Notes: a model not told the origin generated them from the sequence alone. A stretch of DNA of 64,000 bases from Streptomyces finlayi (GCF_014216315.1 NZ_CP045702.1:5146001-5210000); one strand, 5' to 3'. Positions 42,314-50,934 are shown, numbered from the stretch's first letter. Translations and numbers: made by a program.

Positions 42314-42660
42314 GTGGCCGTCGGCGGCCCGGCTGCCTCGAACGCGTAGCCGCGCAGGCGCTGCACGTCCCAGTGCAGGACGTGCCAGTCGGTGGCCTCC
42401 TGGGCGGCCTCCCGGAGTCCGGTGATGATCAGGCGGATCTCGTCGGTCTCGGTGCTGGTCTGCTCGGCGATGAGACGGGCGGCGCTGCGCAGGACATCGC
42501 CGAGCAGGATGGGCACGCCGGTGTCCTCGTCGAGGAGTCCGGCGAGGAGCGGCAGTACGTCGGATACGGGCGGCTGGGTACGCAGGTAGTCCTTGGCCTG
42601 GGCCAGGGTGGCGGTCGCCTGCGCGACCTGGTCGGTGCTGGGCACAGAGGGGTTGGGCAT
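42310..42660 (-). CDS. Small helical protein paired with DUF317
   Basis: 116 residues; ATG at 42660, five bases after GAAGGA. Helical: DQVAQATATLAQAKDYLRTQ, VLPLLAGLLDEDTGVPILLG, REAAQEATDWHVLHWDVQRL. It resembles the protein at 43531 (EAAQILAGVLDYDTGILGEA), and each is followed by a DUF317 gene, suggesting a duplicated two-gene unit. Confidence 0.75.
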   Translation of the reverse strand: MPNPSVPSTDQVAQATATLAQAKDYLRTQPPVSDVLPLLAGLLDEDTGVPILLGDVLRSAARLIAEQTSTETDEIRLIITGLREAAQEATDWHVLHWDVQRLRGYAFEAAGPPTAT

Positions 42661-42727
42661 CAACGTCCTTCGTAAAGAGGGAATGAGGAGGGTGTACGGC
42701 AGCCCGGTCAGCGGTGCTTCTTGTGGC

Positions 42728-43534
42728 TCACCGCGTCCGCCCGGCCTTGGCGTACGGGCGTGCTCCGGGGCCTTGAGGGCGCGCCTTGTTGGTGGCGAAG
42801 GCGTTGCTGGCCCAGGTGGTGGCGCGGGCCGCGGTGATCCGGGCCTGCTGCCAGGCGCTGAGCTGTGAGGGCAGCACGGACACGGAGGTGGTGCGGATCC
42901 TCTGGGAGGGCGGGACATGGCCGAGGGGCCGCATCACCGGCTGCGGATCGGCGAGCGCGGTGCTGAACGCCTGCACGAGGTGCATCGGCGTGGTCGGAGT
43001 GAACACGGCCTCCCACACCCGGCCGTGTTCGTTGCGGGCGCCGGCCCACCAATGCGCCTGTCCGGGGGCCGACTGGTGAAAGCGGACGAACGCGTCGCCG
43101 TCGGGGCTGCGCGCGGTGAAGTGCTGTCCTCGCTCGGTATCCCAGCCCTGCTCCTGGAGGGGTTCCCACACGTTGGGGGCGTGCGCGGTTTTCGGCCGGG
43201 TGAGTGCGTCGGTGACGCCGGCCACGATCTCGACGGGGACCTGGCGGCCGAGGGTGGCGTGCCATGCCTCCTGCGTCGCGGTCTGCCTCCCGCTGATGGT
43301 CCAGCCGCCGGGCTGGATGTACGGGTCGTATCCGATACGCACGGACTTGTCGGGGCTGTCGAAGACGGCCGGTCCGCCGTTCTTGGACTTGTCCTTCCAC
43401 CCGGAGGCGCGCAGGAACTCGGTGACGTAGCGCACGTCGCCGCCGCCGGCGAGGTGGCGGGGCTCGACGAGGTAGTGCTGCTGGGGCTGCTGGCTGGTGG
43501 GGCCCCAGCCGGACCACTGCTGGTTCTTCTTCAC
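42728..43534 (-). CDS. DUF317 domain protein
   Basis: 268 residues. Repeat 1: YLVEPRHLAGGGDVRYVTEF, LRASGWKDKSKNGGPAVFDS, AWHATLGRQVPVEIVAGVTD. Repeat 2: PLQEQGWDTERGQHFTARSP, VWEAVFTPTTPMHLVQAFST. Textbook DUF317. GTG overlaps the stop of the upstream small helical gene. Basic C-terminus. Confidence 0.9.
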   Translation of the reverse strand: MKKNQQWSGWGPTSQQPQQHYLVEPRHLAGGGDVRYVTEFLRASGWKDKSKNGGPAVFDSPDKSVRIGYDPYIQPGGWTISGRQTATQEAWHATLGRQVPVEIVAGVTDALTRPKTAHAPNVWEPLQEQGWDTERGQHFTARSPDGDAFVRFHQSAPGQAHWWAGARNEHGRVWEAVFTPTTPMHLVQAFSTALADPQPVMRPLGHVPPSQRIRTTSVSVLPSQLSAWQQARITAARATTWASNAFATNKARPQGPGARPYAKAGRTR

Positions 43535-43920
43535 CGGCGCCGCCGGATGACCATCGCGGACGCGACCGGCGCAGCGGTCGGTCTGCTGGAGGGGGCGGTG
43601 GGCTTGGCCACCTGCTTGATCGTGTCGGTGTGCTCGGCGAGGTCGCGGCCCACGCTGTCGAGTTCGTTGGCGGCGCGGCCGAGGGCCAGCCAGACCTCGG
43701 GGGGCAGGACGCCATGCTCGGAGTGGACCTTCGCGAAACGCGATCCCGTTTCGACGAGTTGGGTGGCCTCGCCGAGAATGCCGGTGTCGTAGTCGAGGAC
43801 GCCTGCGAGGATCTGGGCCGCCTCGTGCGGCGGCGCCAGGGCGAGGAGGCGACGGAGCTGGCCGATCTGCCCGGCGACGGCTTCGGCCAGTTGTACGGAA
43901 GGGAGGTTCGAGTCGGTCAT
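43531..43920 (-). CDS. Small helical protein paired with DUF317
   Basis: 129 residues; ATG after AGGAGG. AEAVAGQIGQLRRLLALAPP, then AAQILAGVLDYDTGILGEAT and LALGRAANELDSVGRDLAEH. Paralogue of the 42310 protein. Unknown function; coupled to the DUF317 gene. Confidence 0.75.
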   Translation of the reverse strand: MTDSNLPSVQLAEAVAGQIGQLRRLLALAPPHEAAQILAGVLDYDTGILGEATQLVETGSRFAKVHSEHGVLPPEVWLALGRAANELDSVGRDLAEHTDTIKQVAKPTAPSSRPTAAPVASAMVIRRRR

Positions 43921-43950
43921 GGGCCTCCTGAACAGGGCGGTTCGGCGGTG

Positions 43951-44286
43951 TTAGTCGTGGTGTCGGAGGCGGTAGCTGTCGACGAAGAGGTGGGCGTCGC
44001 GGCGGCGGGCTTCGTCGAGTGCCGCCTCGGGGCGTCCGCCGGCCAACGGGATGGTGCGTTCACCGCTGCCGACGGTCACGGCGCGCAGGTATCTGCGGAA
44101 CAGGGCTGTGACCAGGCGTGGCTTGCGGCTGGAGCTGATGGGCGGTGGTGTGCGGTCGGGTTCGTCGGTGACAGGGGCTCCTGGTGAGGGTCGCTGCCGG
44201 CCCCGGTGGTACGGGGACGGTCTGGTCGGGTGACGGACGGGTACGGCGCGGATGCCGGGGCGCGCTTCTGGTGCCGGTCGTCTCAC
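43951..44286 (-). CDS. Short basic hypothetical protein
   Basis: 111 residues from ATG 44286, which overlaps the previous stop (ATGA). The first 38 residues are proline/arginine-rich and look non-coding. A GTC at 44172, five bases after AGGAG, would give a 73-residue protein TDEPDRTPPPISSSRKPRLV ending DAHLFVDSYRLRHHD. Either start is possible. No family recognised. Confidence 0.5.
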   Translation of the reverse strand: MRRPAPEARPGIRAVPVRHPTRPSPYHRGRQRPSPGAPVTDEPDRTPPPISSSRKPRLVTALFRRYLRAVTVGSGERTIPLAGGRPEAALDEARRRDAHLFVDSYRLRHHD

Positions 44287-44687
44287 CGGCGGCGGGTGCC
44301 TGGCGGAGGGTCGGTAATTCGGACTGCGGCCACGGCCGGTGGCGGAGCCGGGGCGCTCTGGTTGCGCATCGCAGTGGCGGCGTCGGTGTAGGCGGCGGAG
44401 TCCCAGACGTCATCGGTGATGTGGACCATGTATCCGGCCTTGTGCAGCCAGGGCACCGCATGGGTGGCGAGCTGCTTCTTCGCGGCTTCGTCGAGGTGGC
44501 CGGGCGCTTCGTGCCAGATGTAGACAGGCCCGGCGGCGGCCAGGGTCTGGCGTTCGAAGCCGAGGCGGTCGAGCAGCGCCAGGAGCGGTTCGGGCGCGCC
44601 GGTCAGGGTGTCGGCGTGGACGGTGTCGGTCAGGGCCTTGCGGTAGATCGTGACGTCGGTGCCTTCGTCGTCAGCACGGTTTCCCAC
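44283..44687 (-). CDS. Small protein with 'GF...GY.V' module
   Basis: 134 residues, GTG at 44687 with AGGAG ten bases before. TIYRKALTDTVHADTLTGAP, then LLALLDRLGFERQTLAAAGP, then VPWLHKAGYMVHITDDVWD. The second half fits a compact module repeated in at least eight proteins of this element. It ends in a proline tail. Function unknown. Confidence 0.7.
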   Translation of the reverse strand: MGNRADDEGTDVTIYRKALTDTVHADTLTGAPEPLLALLDRLGFERQTLAAAGPVYIWHEAPGHLDEAAKKQLATHAVPWLHKAGYMVHITDDVWDSAAYTDAATAMRNQSAPAPPPAVAAVRITDPPPGTRRR

Positions 44688-44713
44688 GTTCGGGTGGCTC
44701 CTCTGGGTAGGGG

Positions 44714-45374
44714 CTATCGCCGTCGCGCAGACGGAGCGGCCGAGGGAGCTGGAGGCGGGACGGCCTTTTCGGACGCGGCGGCCGGCGGGGTGTGCCGGGC
44801 GGCCTGGTTGCGGATCTGCGTGATCCGCCGGGCGCTGTCGGAAAGGCTGCTGGTCGTCTCCATCAGCTGGTCCACGGGTCCTTCATCGAGGCCGGCTTCG
44901 CATCGGCGCTCGCCCCACGTCGCCCACGTGGTGATCAGGGACTGCACCAGCTGCGGGAGCAGCCCCTCCTCCGGGGCGGCGATCTCTGACAGGACGGCGA
45001 CGACGTCCTGATCGGTCTCGGCGGCACGGGCGCGCTCGGCGAGTCGGTCGAGGTAGCGGCGGGCGGCCTGCCCGTCGCCGTCCGGAGCGGTCAGGGTGTT
45101 CAAAGAGGGATCGAGATGGACGCTGTACCCGGCCAGGAGCAGGGCGTGGGCTGCGGCCGTGGCGCCATGGCGCTGGTGCTCCACCGGCAGGTGGTGCGGG
45201 AGACGGTGGTAGTCACGGCCGGCGACCGGGGCCGAGGAAAAACCACCGGCGGTCTGCAGGATGCCCGCCGCACGAGCGTCGCCGCCGATCGCGACGACCA
45301 GCTGGGCGCGGGTCGCGGGTGATGGTGAGGTAGTCCAGGGCGAAGAAGGTGGGCTCGTCGTCGCGGCGCGTCAT
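44714..45374 (-). pseudogene. Frameshifted protein with 'YHRLP...GY.V..D' module
   Basis: ATG at 45374 (ATGA with the upstream gene) starts MTRRDDEPTFFALDYLTITR. One base too many near 45305-45318 must be skipped to continue AQLVVAIGGDARAAGILQTA, then YHRLPHHLPVEHQRHGATAA, AGYSVHLDPSLNTL, and a helical end (QLVQSLITTWATWGERRCEA). Without the shift, only a fragment from GTG 45184 would be made. The extra base lies in a GC run, so it could be real, a sequencing error or a programmed shift. Confidence 0.7.
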
Positions 45375-46123
45375 CGGCTTCGGTGCGGGGAGGCGACGGT
45401 CGGCGGCGGCGCGGCCGGGGCGGTGCCCAGTGCCGGTCGGGCCTGCGGATGACGCAGCTGGACGCTGACTCCCAGGGTGCTCAGGCGGGCCCCAGCGGCT
45501 CGTGCGGAGGCGGCCTGTTCGTTGGTGTCGTCACCGGACAATACGTAGACGTCGCGGTCCGGGTCGAAGGTGAAGCCGTTCTCGGTCAGGACCCGGGTGA
45601 TGTCGAGGCGGTCGGGCTTGTCGACGACGAGCGAGCCGTCAGACCAGGTCATGACGACGCGTCGTGGATCGGTCTGCCGCAGTGCCAGCTCGTCGGCGTT
45701 GCCTCGCGCCTGGGCGAGCGCTACGTAGTACCGGGGCAGCAGATCGAGGGTGACGTCGGCGGCGGCGCTGAACGGATCGGCTTCGACCACGATGCCGTCG
45801 GGCTCGCGTACGCCGCTGAACGCCTTGTCCGGTACTTCGTCGGGGGCCATGGCGGCGATGAGGTGTCCCTCGCCGGGGCCCGGCTGCTCGGCGACGAAGA
45901 GGCGGGTGCCGTCATGCCGGGCCAGTACGGCACAGTGGTCCACGTTGCGCTTGGCCAGGGCCTCGGCGACGTCATTCATGTCCCACACGCGGTCGGTGAG
46001 GACGTGGTGGACGTTGAGGCCGCCACGGTCCGGGTGGTACGTGCTGGTCCAGTCGCCGGGCAGTTCGCCGGCGAGGACGGCAGCGAACGAGCCGAGGACG
46101 GTGTCGGGGGTGGGGTCGGGCAT
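45371..46123 (-). CDS. 'LPG.W' family protein with 'GF...' module
   Basis: 250 residues; GAGGAG precedes the ATG. N-terminal domain: LAGELPGDWTSTYHPDRGGL, VWDMNDVAEALAKRNVDHCA, RLFVAEQPGPGEGHLIAAMA. C-terminal module: ITRVLTENGFTFDPDRDVYV, LSTLGVSVQLRHPQ. The whole protein is paralogous to the one at 60729. Unknown function. Confidence 0.75.
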   Translation of the reverse strand: MPDPTPDTVLGSFAAVLAGELPGDWTSTYHPDRGGLNVHHVLTDRVWDMNDVAEALAKRNVDHCAVLARHDGTRLFVAEQPGPGEGHLIAAMAPDEVPDKAFSGVREPDGIVVEADPFSAAADVTLDLLPRYYVALAQARGNADELALRQTDPRRVVMTWSDGSLVVDKPDRLDITRVLTENGFTFDPDRDVYVLSGDDTNEQAASARAAGARLSTLGVSVQLRHPQARPALGTAPAAPPPTVASPHRSR

Positions 46124-46154
46124 GGTCTCCTCAGAGAAGGAAAGGGAGCGGGGA

Positions 46155-46835
46155 TCAGTGCCGGGGGCGTGCCGCAGGGGTGGGTGCGGCAGGCGGTGCG
46201 ACAGGGCTGGTGGCCAGGCGCGGTGGATGCGGCGGGCAGGCACAGACGGCGGATGCTTCGGGTTCGTCCGGTCCGACTTCGGCGGCGCAGGCGCGGCGCT
46301 GGGGGTGGTCCTGGTGCCGGTCGGCGAGGTCGTTGCGCATGTGGGTGAGGTCGGACCAGATGACGCCGAGCCGGTGCTCGACGAGGTACTGCAGCCGCTT
46401 GGCGGTGTGCGGATCCGGGGCTTGGCCGAGGTCGGAATAGAACGAGGCAGCCGCGGTGAGGACCTCGCCGAGGGCGATGAGCACGCCGTCGTGGGAGGCC
46501 GTCAGCTCGGTCAGTACGTCGGAGACCTCGTCGCTGGTGGTGGCTTCGCGGATCTGCTCGGCGAGGTGAGCGACCTGTGACCCGAGCGGCAGGTAGTGCG
46601 GCTCGCGCGTTTCGGTGTCGAAGGCTTCGTCGGCCTCGACGTGGTAGCTGACGGCGCGGAGCCGGGCGACGGCGCGGACGGCGAGACGTGTCTCCTCGGC
46701 TGCGTCGAGGCCGACGGGCAGGCGGTGATACGTCTCGTGGAGGCGGACGACCGGGACGAAGCCGGTGCGCTGCAGAATGCTGTGGGCTTCCAGATCGCCG
46801 CCGCGGGCGAGGACTTCCCCGGAGTGCTCGCTCGT
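46155..46835 (-). CDS. Protein with 'TYHRLP' module and helical tail (ACG start?)
   Basis: 226 residues if started at ACG 46835 (GGGG lies just before; in-frame TGA upstream). Reads SEHSGEVLARGGDLEAHSIL, then QRTGFVPVVRLHETYHRLPV, AVARLRAVSYHVEADEAF, and a helical half (EIREATTSDEVSDVL-type; exact EQIREATTSDEVSDVLTELT). No ATG/GTG/TTG occurs before GTG 46484, which would delete half the protein. Same module as 44714. Confidence 0.7.
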   Translation of the reverse strand, partial: TSEHSGEVLARGGDLEAHSILQRTGFVPVVRLHETYHRLPVGLDAAEETRLAVRAVARLRAVSYHVEADEAFDTETREPHYLPLGSQVAHLAEQIREATTSDEVSDVLTELTASHDGVLIALGEVLTAAASFYSDLGQAPDPHTAKRLQYLVEHRLGVIWSDLTHMRNDLADRHQDHPQRRACAAEVGPDEPEASAVCACPPHPPRLATSPVAPPAAPTPAARPRH

Positions 46836-46893
46836 CGCGCCCCAGGTTCAGATGACGATCGGCAAGGGCCAAGAGGCGATTCTTTCTGGCGGG

Positions 46894-47802
46894 TCAGCGG
46901 GCAAGGCGGGCACCGGGAGGAGCGGGGGCTGCCGGTGCCCGGTATGGCGGAGGTGCCGGTCGCGCCGGGGCCGCTGGGGCGGTGGGCAGGGCGGCGGCGG
47001 TGGCGTCGAGATCCTGCTGGATGCCGTGCAGGCGGCGTGCGATCAACTCCAGCTGGTGTGCGCTGCCGTGTGCGTGAGCGTGTGGGAGGCGGTCGAGGCG
47101 ATGAGCCGCGTGCTCGACGAGACCGCGGACGGTGGACAGCGGCCCGGTGTTCTCGTCGGCGAGTTGCCCCAGCAGCCCGGCGAGTTGCGTGGCAGCGTCG
47201 CTGACGCTGGCCTGCGGGGTGGCGTACCGGGCGGCGAAGCGGGCGGCCGAATCCGGGTCAGGACCTCCAGTCCGGGGCGAGATGAGGCCCAGGTCGGCTT
47301 CGATGCGTCGGCCCTCAGCGGTCACGAGAGCGAGAAGCCGATGCGGCTGCTCTGCCCAGGTGCCGTCCAACCGGAGGAGGTTGGCGAGCAGATCGAGGCG
47401 GCCGGGCTGTGCCTGAATGGCGATCCAGCGGCAGCCCTGATGGTCGCCCGGGCGCTGGATGCCGGCGGCGCGGGCGATCCGGTGGGCGATCTCGGACCAC
47501 TCCGGTCCGGTGAGGTCGCGGTCGTCGGGGGCCAGGCGCACGTCCGCGTGCCAGATGGCGCGGTGGTCGCCTTTCGGGTCGGCGGGGAAGGGATGCTGCC
47601 AGGTGGGGTCGTCCAGATGCTCGGCCCACTCGGTGGACGTCCAGATCTGCTGTTCGTCGAAGGGGGTGTAGTAGTCCAGCCCCGACCAGTGGGCGACCAC
47701 CGTGTGGTCGGTAAGGCCCTCCTGGCTGCTGACGGGGCGGCCGAGGGCTTCGGCGAGCGGCTCGCTGGTGTTGGGGGCGCGCGGGTTGATGCGGATGATC
47801 AT
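46894..47802 (-). CDS. Relaxase-like protein lacking the catalytic histidines
   Basis: 302 residues. It follows the plan of Streptomyces ICE relaxases: MIIRINPRAPNTSEPLAEAL, LTDHTVVAHWSGLD, AIWHADVRLAPDDRDLTGPE, WSEIAHRIARAAGIQRPGDH, GCRWIAIQAQPGRLDLLANL. In active relaxases the last part reads like 'RHADDHIHI.AT'; here the His-x-His is RLDLL, so the metal site is gone. C-terminal helices then a proline tail. It may bind oriT or compete with a true relaxase. The ATG overlaps the upstream gene. Confidence 0.75.
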   Translation of the reverse strand: MIIRINPRAPNTSEPLAEALGRPVSSQEGLTDHTVVAHWSGLDYYTPFDEQQIWTSTEWAEHLDDPTWQHPFPADPKGDHRAIWHADVRLAPDDRDLTGPEWSEIAHRIARAAGIQRPGDHQGCRWIAIQAQPGRLDLLANLLRLDGTWAEQPHRLLALVTAEGRRIEADLGLISPRTGGPDPDSAARFAARYATPQASVSDAATQLAGLLGQLADENTGPLSTVRGLVEHAAHRLDRLPHAHAHGSAHQLELIARRLHGIQQDLDATAAALPTAPAAPARPAPPPYRAPAAPAPPGARLAR

Positions 47803-48575
47803 GGGGTGGGGTCCGGGCGGTTGCGGATGAGGCGGGTCAGGTCGTGTGCGGTGGTGATGAGGAGGCGTTCGCGTACCAGGTCGGCGTGGACTGCCAGTTC
47901 GCCGGGCGCCAGCAGCTCCAGGGCGTGGTCGATGGCGGTGAGGGCCTCGGGATAGTGGCCCAGGGTGCGCCGGGCCGAGGCCATGCGGAACAGTGCGATC
48001 GGATCGTCGAGTCCGCCCTTGGGGAGCAGCCCTACGAGCATCAGCAGCAGGGGCGCTCGGCCTGGTAGGAAGGTGCCCAGCCACACACCGTGCAGCAGGA
48101 CGTGCAGGGTCTTGGGATGGCCGGGTGCGGCAACGAGGACCCGGTGCATGACGGCGAGGCCGTCGGAGCGTGACTGCCCCAACCGTGAGAAGCCGTACAG
48201 GGCTTCGCTGTACGGGTCTTCGTTCAGCACGCTCACCGGCACCTTGTTCATGAGGTCCTCGATGTCGCGGCAGCGGAAGTCGTAGCGCAACGTGCTGAGG
48301 TAGAGGTGCCGATACGTCCGCTGGACGACCGGGTCGGGCCCAGCGTCGGTGACGTGTTCGGCCGCGAGCAGCGCGAGCGGGCTGTTCCCGGCGGCGCGGG
48401 CCTGCCACGCGACATCGGAGCAGACGTCGGCCGACTCCTGCCAGGTCGCATCCAGCTCACAGAGCGCTTCGGCCAGGCGTGCCGGCCATTGCGAGCCGCC
48501 GATCGTCTCGATGGCGATCGACGCCGCGCGTGCCAGAGCGGCGGTGCGCTCCGGGCGCGGCAGGGTGTGTGTCAC
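47799..48575 (-). CDS. TPR-like helical protein
   Basis: 258 residues. Repeated helix pairs: SPLALLAAEHVTDAGPDPVV, YSEALYGFSRLGQSRSDGLA, ALFRMASARRTLGHYPEALT AIDHALELL. The last is a typical tetratricopeptide unit. Likely a protein-protein interaction scaffold. GTG overlaps the preceding stop (GTGA). Confidence 0.7.
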   Translation of the reverse strand: MTHTLPRPERTAALARAASIAIETIGGSQWPARLAEALCELDATWQESADVCSDVAWQARAAGNSPLALLAAEHVTDAGPDPVVQRTYRHLYLSTLRYDFRCRDIEDLMNKVPVSVLNEDPYSEALYGFSRLGQSRSDGLAVMHRVLVAAPGHPKTLHVLLHGVWLGTFLPGRAPLLLMLVGLLPKGGLDDPIALFRMASARRTLGHYPEALTAIDHALELLAPGELAVHADLVRERLLITTAHDLTRLIRNRPDPTP

Positions 48576-48988
48576 TTCCCGCCCCGGGCGTCGGCGACGT
48601 GCACCACCTGGTTGAGGTGGGTGACCGAGTACCAGCCGCAGTCGATGTCCTCGTCGGCGCCGGCCAGACGCGGCACCAGGTAAGTGCGCAGCACTTGCTG
48701 GTAGATGAGGCAGTCAGGGCAACGGCTGGACAGGTGGACGAGGTAGCGCGGGTGCGCGGTGATGTAGGAGCGCTCGCCCCCGGCCGCGTCGAACAGACGC
48801 CAGCCGTCCTCGTCGGTCGGGGTGTGCCATGAAGAGGTGACGACCTTGTAAGCGTCGCCCCACAGTTCGCTCCCGGCGACACCCTTGAGGATCACGACCC
48901 GGTCGCCGGGACGGAAGTGGGCGTGAGTGACGTCGCGTTCGGGGGTGACGATGTCACCCGGGGCATGCGGGTGGCGGGAAACGGGCAC
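48572..48988 (-). CDS. Small protein with SH3-like start and CxxC
   Basis: 138 residues, GTG 48988 after GGAAGGA. HAHFRPGDRVVILKGVAGSE resembles a small beta-barrel opening; then YLVHLSSRCPDCLIYQQVLR with a CPDC pair, and YSVTHLNQVVHVADARGGK. First gene after hairpin B, so it probably begins the second transcription unit. Unknown function. Confidence 0.7.
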   Translation of the reverse strand: MPVSRHPHAPGDIVTPERDVTHAHFRPGDRVVILKGVAGSELWGDAYKVVTSSWHTPTDEDGWRLFDAAGGERSYITAHPRYLVHLSSRCPDCLIYQQVLRTYLVPRLAGADEDIDCGWYSVTHLNQVVHVADARGGK

Positions 48989-49043
48989 AGCAGGGTTCCT
49001 TCCACGAGGTGCGCGGGGAGGCGGTGGGAGGAACAAGCATCCG

Positions 49044-49076
49044 GACGATCCCCGGTTTCGGTAACCGGGGATCGTC
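49044..49076 (-). terminator. Hairpin B, near-identical to hairpin A
   Basis: A 14-bp perfect stem (GACGATCCCCGGTT / AACCGGGGATCGTC), loop TCGGT, 19 bases after the TAG of the 49096 gene. The central 27 bases equal hairpin A at 26,406. It separates two blocks of minus-strand genes. Confidence 0.8.
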
Positions 49077-49095
49077 GGGTATACGACCCCGCGTT

Positions 49096-49593
49096 CTACC
49101 GGAACGGGTTCTCGGTTCCGATGTCGTCGGACGTTGCGGCGTCCAGGAGTTCGGGCAGGTCAGAGCCCTCGGCGTCGCGCTGGTCGATCCACCAGCCCGC
49201 CCGCGTGACGGTGCGGATCTTGTCCTCCAGGACGGCCCAGTCGGCCTCGTCCCAGGTGCCCTCGCTCACCAGCGCACCGTATGCGCTGGTGACGAGCTGG
49301 TGGCGGGAGCGCTCGCCCCATTCGAGGGCCCGCTCGGGTCCTTCGAGCGGCGGCATGTCGAACTGCTCCGCCCACTCCGTGGCAGCCCGCTGCTCCTCAG
49401 CGCGCTTGGCGGCGAGCCACGCCTCCTTGGACTCCGTGTCGGAGTCGCGGGCGGCCTTCCAGCAGTCGGTGCAGTCGCGGCCTTCGAGCCAGCGTGCGAA
49501 TCCGGCGCGCCGGTCGGCCGGACGGTCGGACAGGTTGTGCGTCACTTCGTGTCCACAGTTGTGGACAATTTTCCAGCTCGTACGGACAGCCAT
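49096..49593 (-). CDS. Hypothetical protein with Cys/His motif
   Basis: 165 residues: SWKIVHNCGHEVTHNLSDRP, then RWLEGRDCTDCWKAARDSDT. The NCGH...CTDC set is a likely zinc site. The rest is acidic and helical (TWDEADWAVLEDKIRTVTRA). Similar short proteins are common in Streptomyces plasmids. Last gene before hairpin B. Confidence 0.75.
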   Translation of the reverse strand: MAVRTSWKIVHNCGHEVTHNLSDRPADRRAGFARWLEGRDCTDCWKAARDSDTESKEAWLAAKRAEEQRAATEWAEQFDMPPLEGPERALEWGERSRHQLVTSAYGALVSEGTWDEADWAVLEDKIRTVTRAGWWIDQRDAEGSDLPELLDAATSDDIGTENPFR

Positions 49594-49677
49594 GTGCTTG
49601 GTGATCTCCTTGCTGTAAGGGGTAGTTCAGGGGGAAAGAGTTAGACCTGGGCGGTTCGCGCGGTCGTCCCGTGCGGG

Positions 49678-50934
49678 TCAGCGATGCGCGGCGTGGGCTG
49701 GAGCGCGGCGGTGCCGTCCACGGAAACGCAGGTTGCTCGGGGTGGCGAGACGGCGGCGGGCGCCGAGCAGTACCACCAGGCAGGCGACGGCTCCGGCGGT
49801 CGGGAGCGCGGCGGCGGACGGGCCCTCGGACAGGACGCCCGCGAGGGCAGTGCCCGCGGCCTGCCCGGTGCCGACTGCGGCGATGAGCCAGGCGTACGCC
49901 TCGGTGCGGGTGCCAGCGGGGGCGAGCGCCTCCACGGTCAGGAACGCGCTGGTGATCAGCGCGGTGAGGAAGAGACCCGGCAACGCCGTGAACGCGGTCG
50001 CGGCGAGCGGGCCGGGGGCCAAGGTGAGCGGCACCCAGGCGGCGGCGAACAGAATTGCTGCGGTGACGAGTTGGCTGCTCAGACGACCCGGCCAGCGGCG
50101 TCGGCCGTACAGGATGCCGCCGACGAGACTGCCGATGGACAGTGCTGCGGGGATCAGCCCGGACAGCAGTGGCACCCCGTGCCGGTCGGCCATCGCCACC
50201 GCCCACACGTTCATCGAACCCAAGGCGAAGCCGACACCGCCGACGGCGAGGAACAGCAGGCGCAGCCCGCCGTGCTGCAGGGGCCCGAGGAACCCTCCGG
50301 CATGTGCAACGGCGGGACGCCACGCCCTGGACGGCGCGGCGCTGAGCACCGTGGCTGCGCCAAGCAGTCCCAGCACCGCGGTGACCGTCATGGCCACGTC
50401 GGGGCCGTGCGCGGCGGACAGCAGGGCGACCAGCGGCGGCCCGGCGACGTAGATCAGCCCTTGGGCTCCGGTGTCGAGCGCGAGGGCGGCACGCTGCCGC
50501 TCGGGATCCGGCAGCACGGCGCCCCACAGTGCGCGCAGGTTCGCTTCCAGCGGGGGCGTGCTCAGGCCCGCGAGGACCACGAGGCCGGCCGCGAGCGCCG
50601 GCTGGAGGACGGCGTCGGTGTACGGCAGCAGCAGGAGGCAGACCGTGGTAATCAGGACGGCGGCGGTCGTGACCCCTGTCTGCCCGCGCCGGTCGACCAT
50701 CCGTCCCAGGGCTGGCTGTCCGATGGCGCTGGCCAGTCCGTACAGCGCGCACAGCAGGCCGCCGGTCGCGAGGGATCCGCCCTGCTCGGCGGTCAGGAGG
50801 AGGATCGCGACGGGAGCCATGCCGTTGGGCAGCCGCCCGGCCAGGGTGCCCACCAGCAGCCGGACGACGTGGCGTTCGGCGAGCAGCGGCCGGGAGGCTG
50901 AGCGGGCCGGCGGGCGGCTGGTACAGGGCTTCAA
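49678..50934 (-). CDS. MFS transporter
   Basis: 418 residues, twelve membrane helices (HVVRLLVGTLAGRLPNGMAP, LLCALYGLASAIGQPALGRM, AGLVVLAGLSTPPLEANLRA, and VGGVGFALGSMNVWAVAM). GRMVDRRGQT is the loop 2-3 motif A. Related to DHA-type drug efflux proteins without a known substrate. TTG at 50934, eight bases after GGAAAG. An unusual cargo gene inside an otherwise cytosolic block. Confidence 0.88.
   Translation of the reverse strand: MKPCTSRPPARSASRPLLAERHVVRLLVGTLAGRLPNGMAPVAILLLTAEQGGSLATGGLLCALYGLASAIGQPALGRMVDRRGQTGVTTAAVLITTVCLLLLPYTDAVLQPALAAGLVVLAGLSTPPLEANLRALWGAVLPDPERQRAALALDTGAQGLIYVAGPPLVALLSAAHGPDVAMTVTAVLGLLGAATVLSAAPSRAWRPAVAHAGGFLGPLQHGGLRLLFLAVGGVGFALGSMNVWAVAMADRHGVPLLSGLIPAALSIGSLVGGILYGRRRWPGRLSSQLVTAAILFAAAWVPLTLAPGPLAATAFTALPGLFLTALITSAFLTVEALAPAGTRTEAYAWLIAAVGTGQAAGTALAGVLSEGPSAAALPTAGAVACLVVLLGARRRLATPSNLRFRGRHRRAPAHAAHR

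Noticed and set aside
44170..44172. GTC start codon for the 43951 gene
   Set aside because: AGGAG is well placed, but an ATG overlapping the preceding stop (44286) is also available, so it is not counted as a firm near-cognate case.
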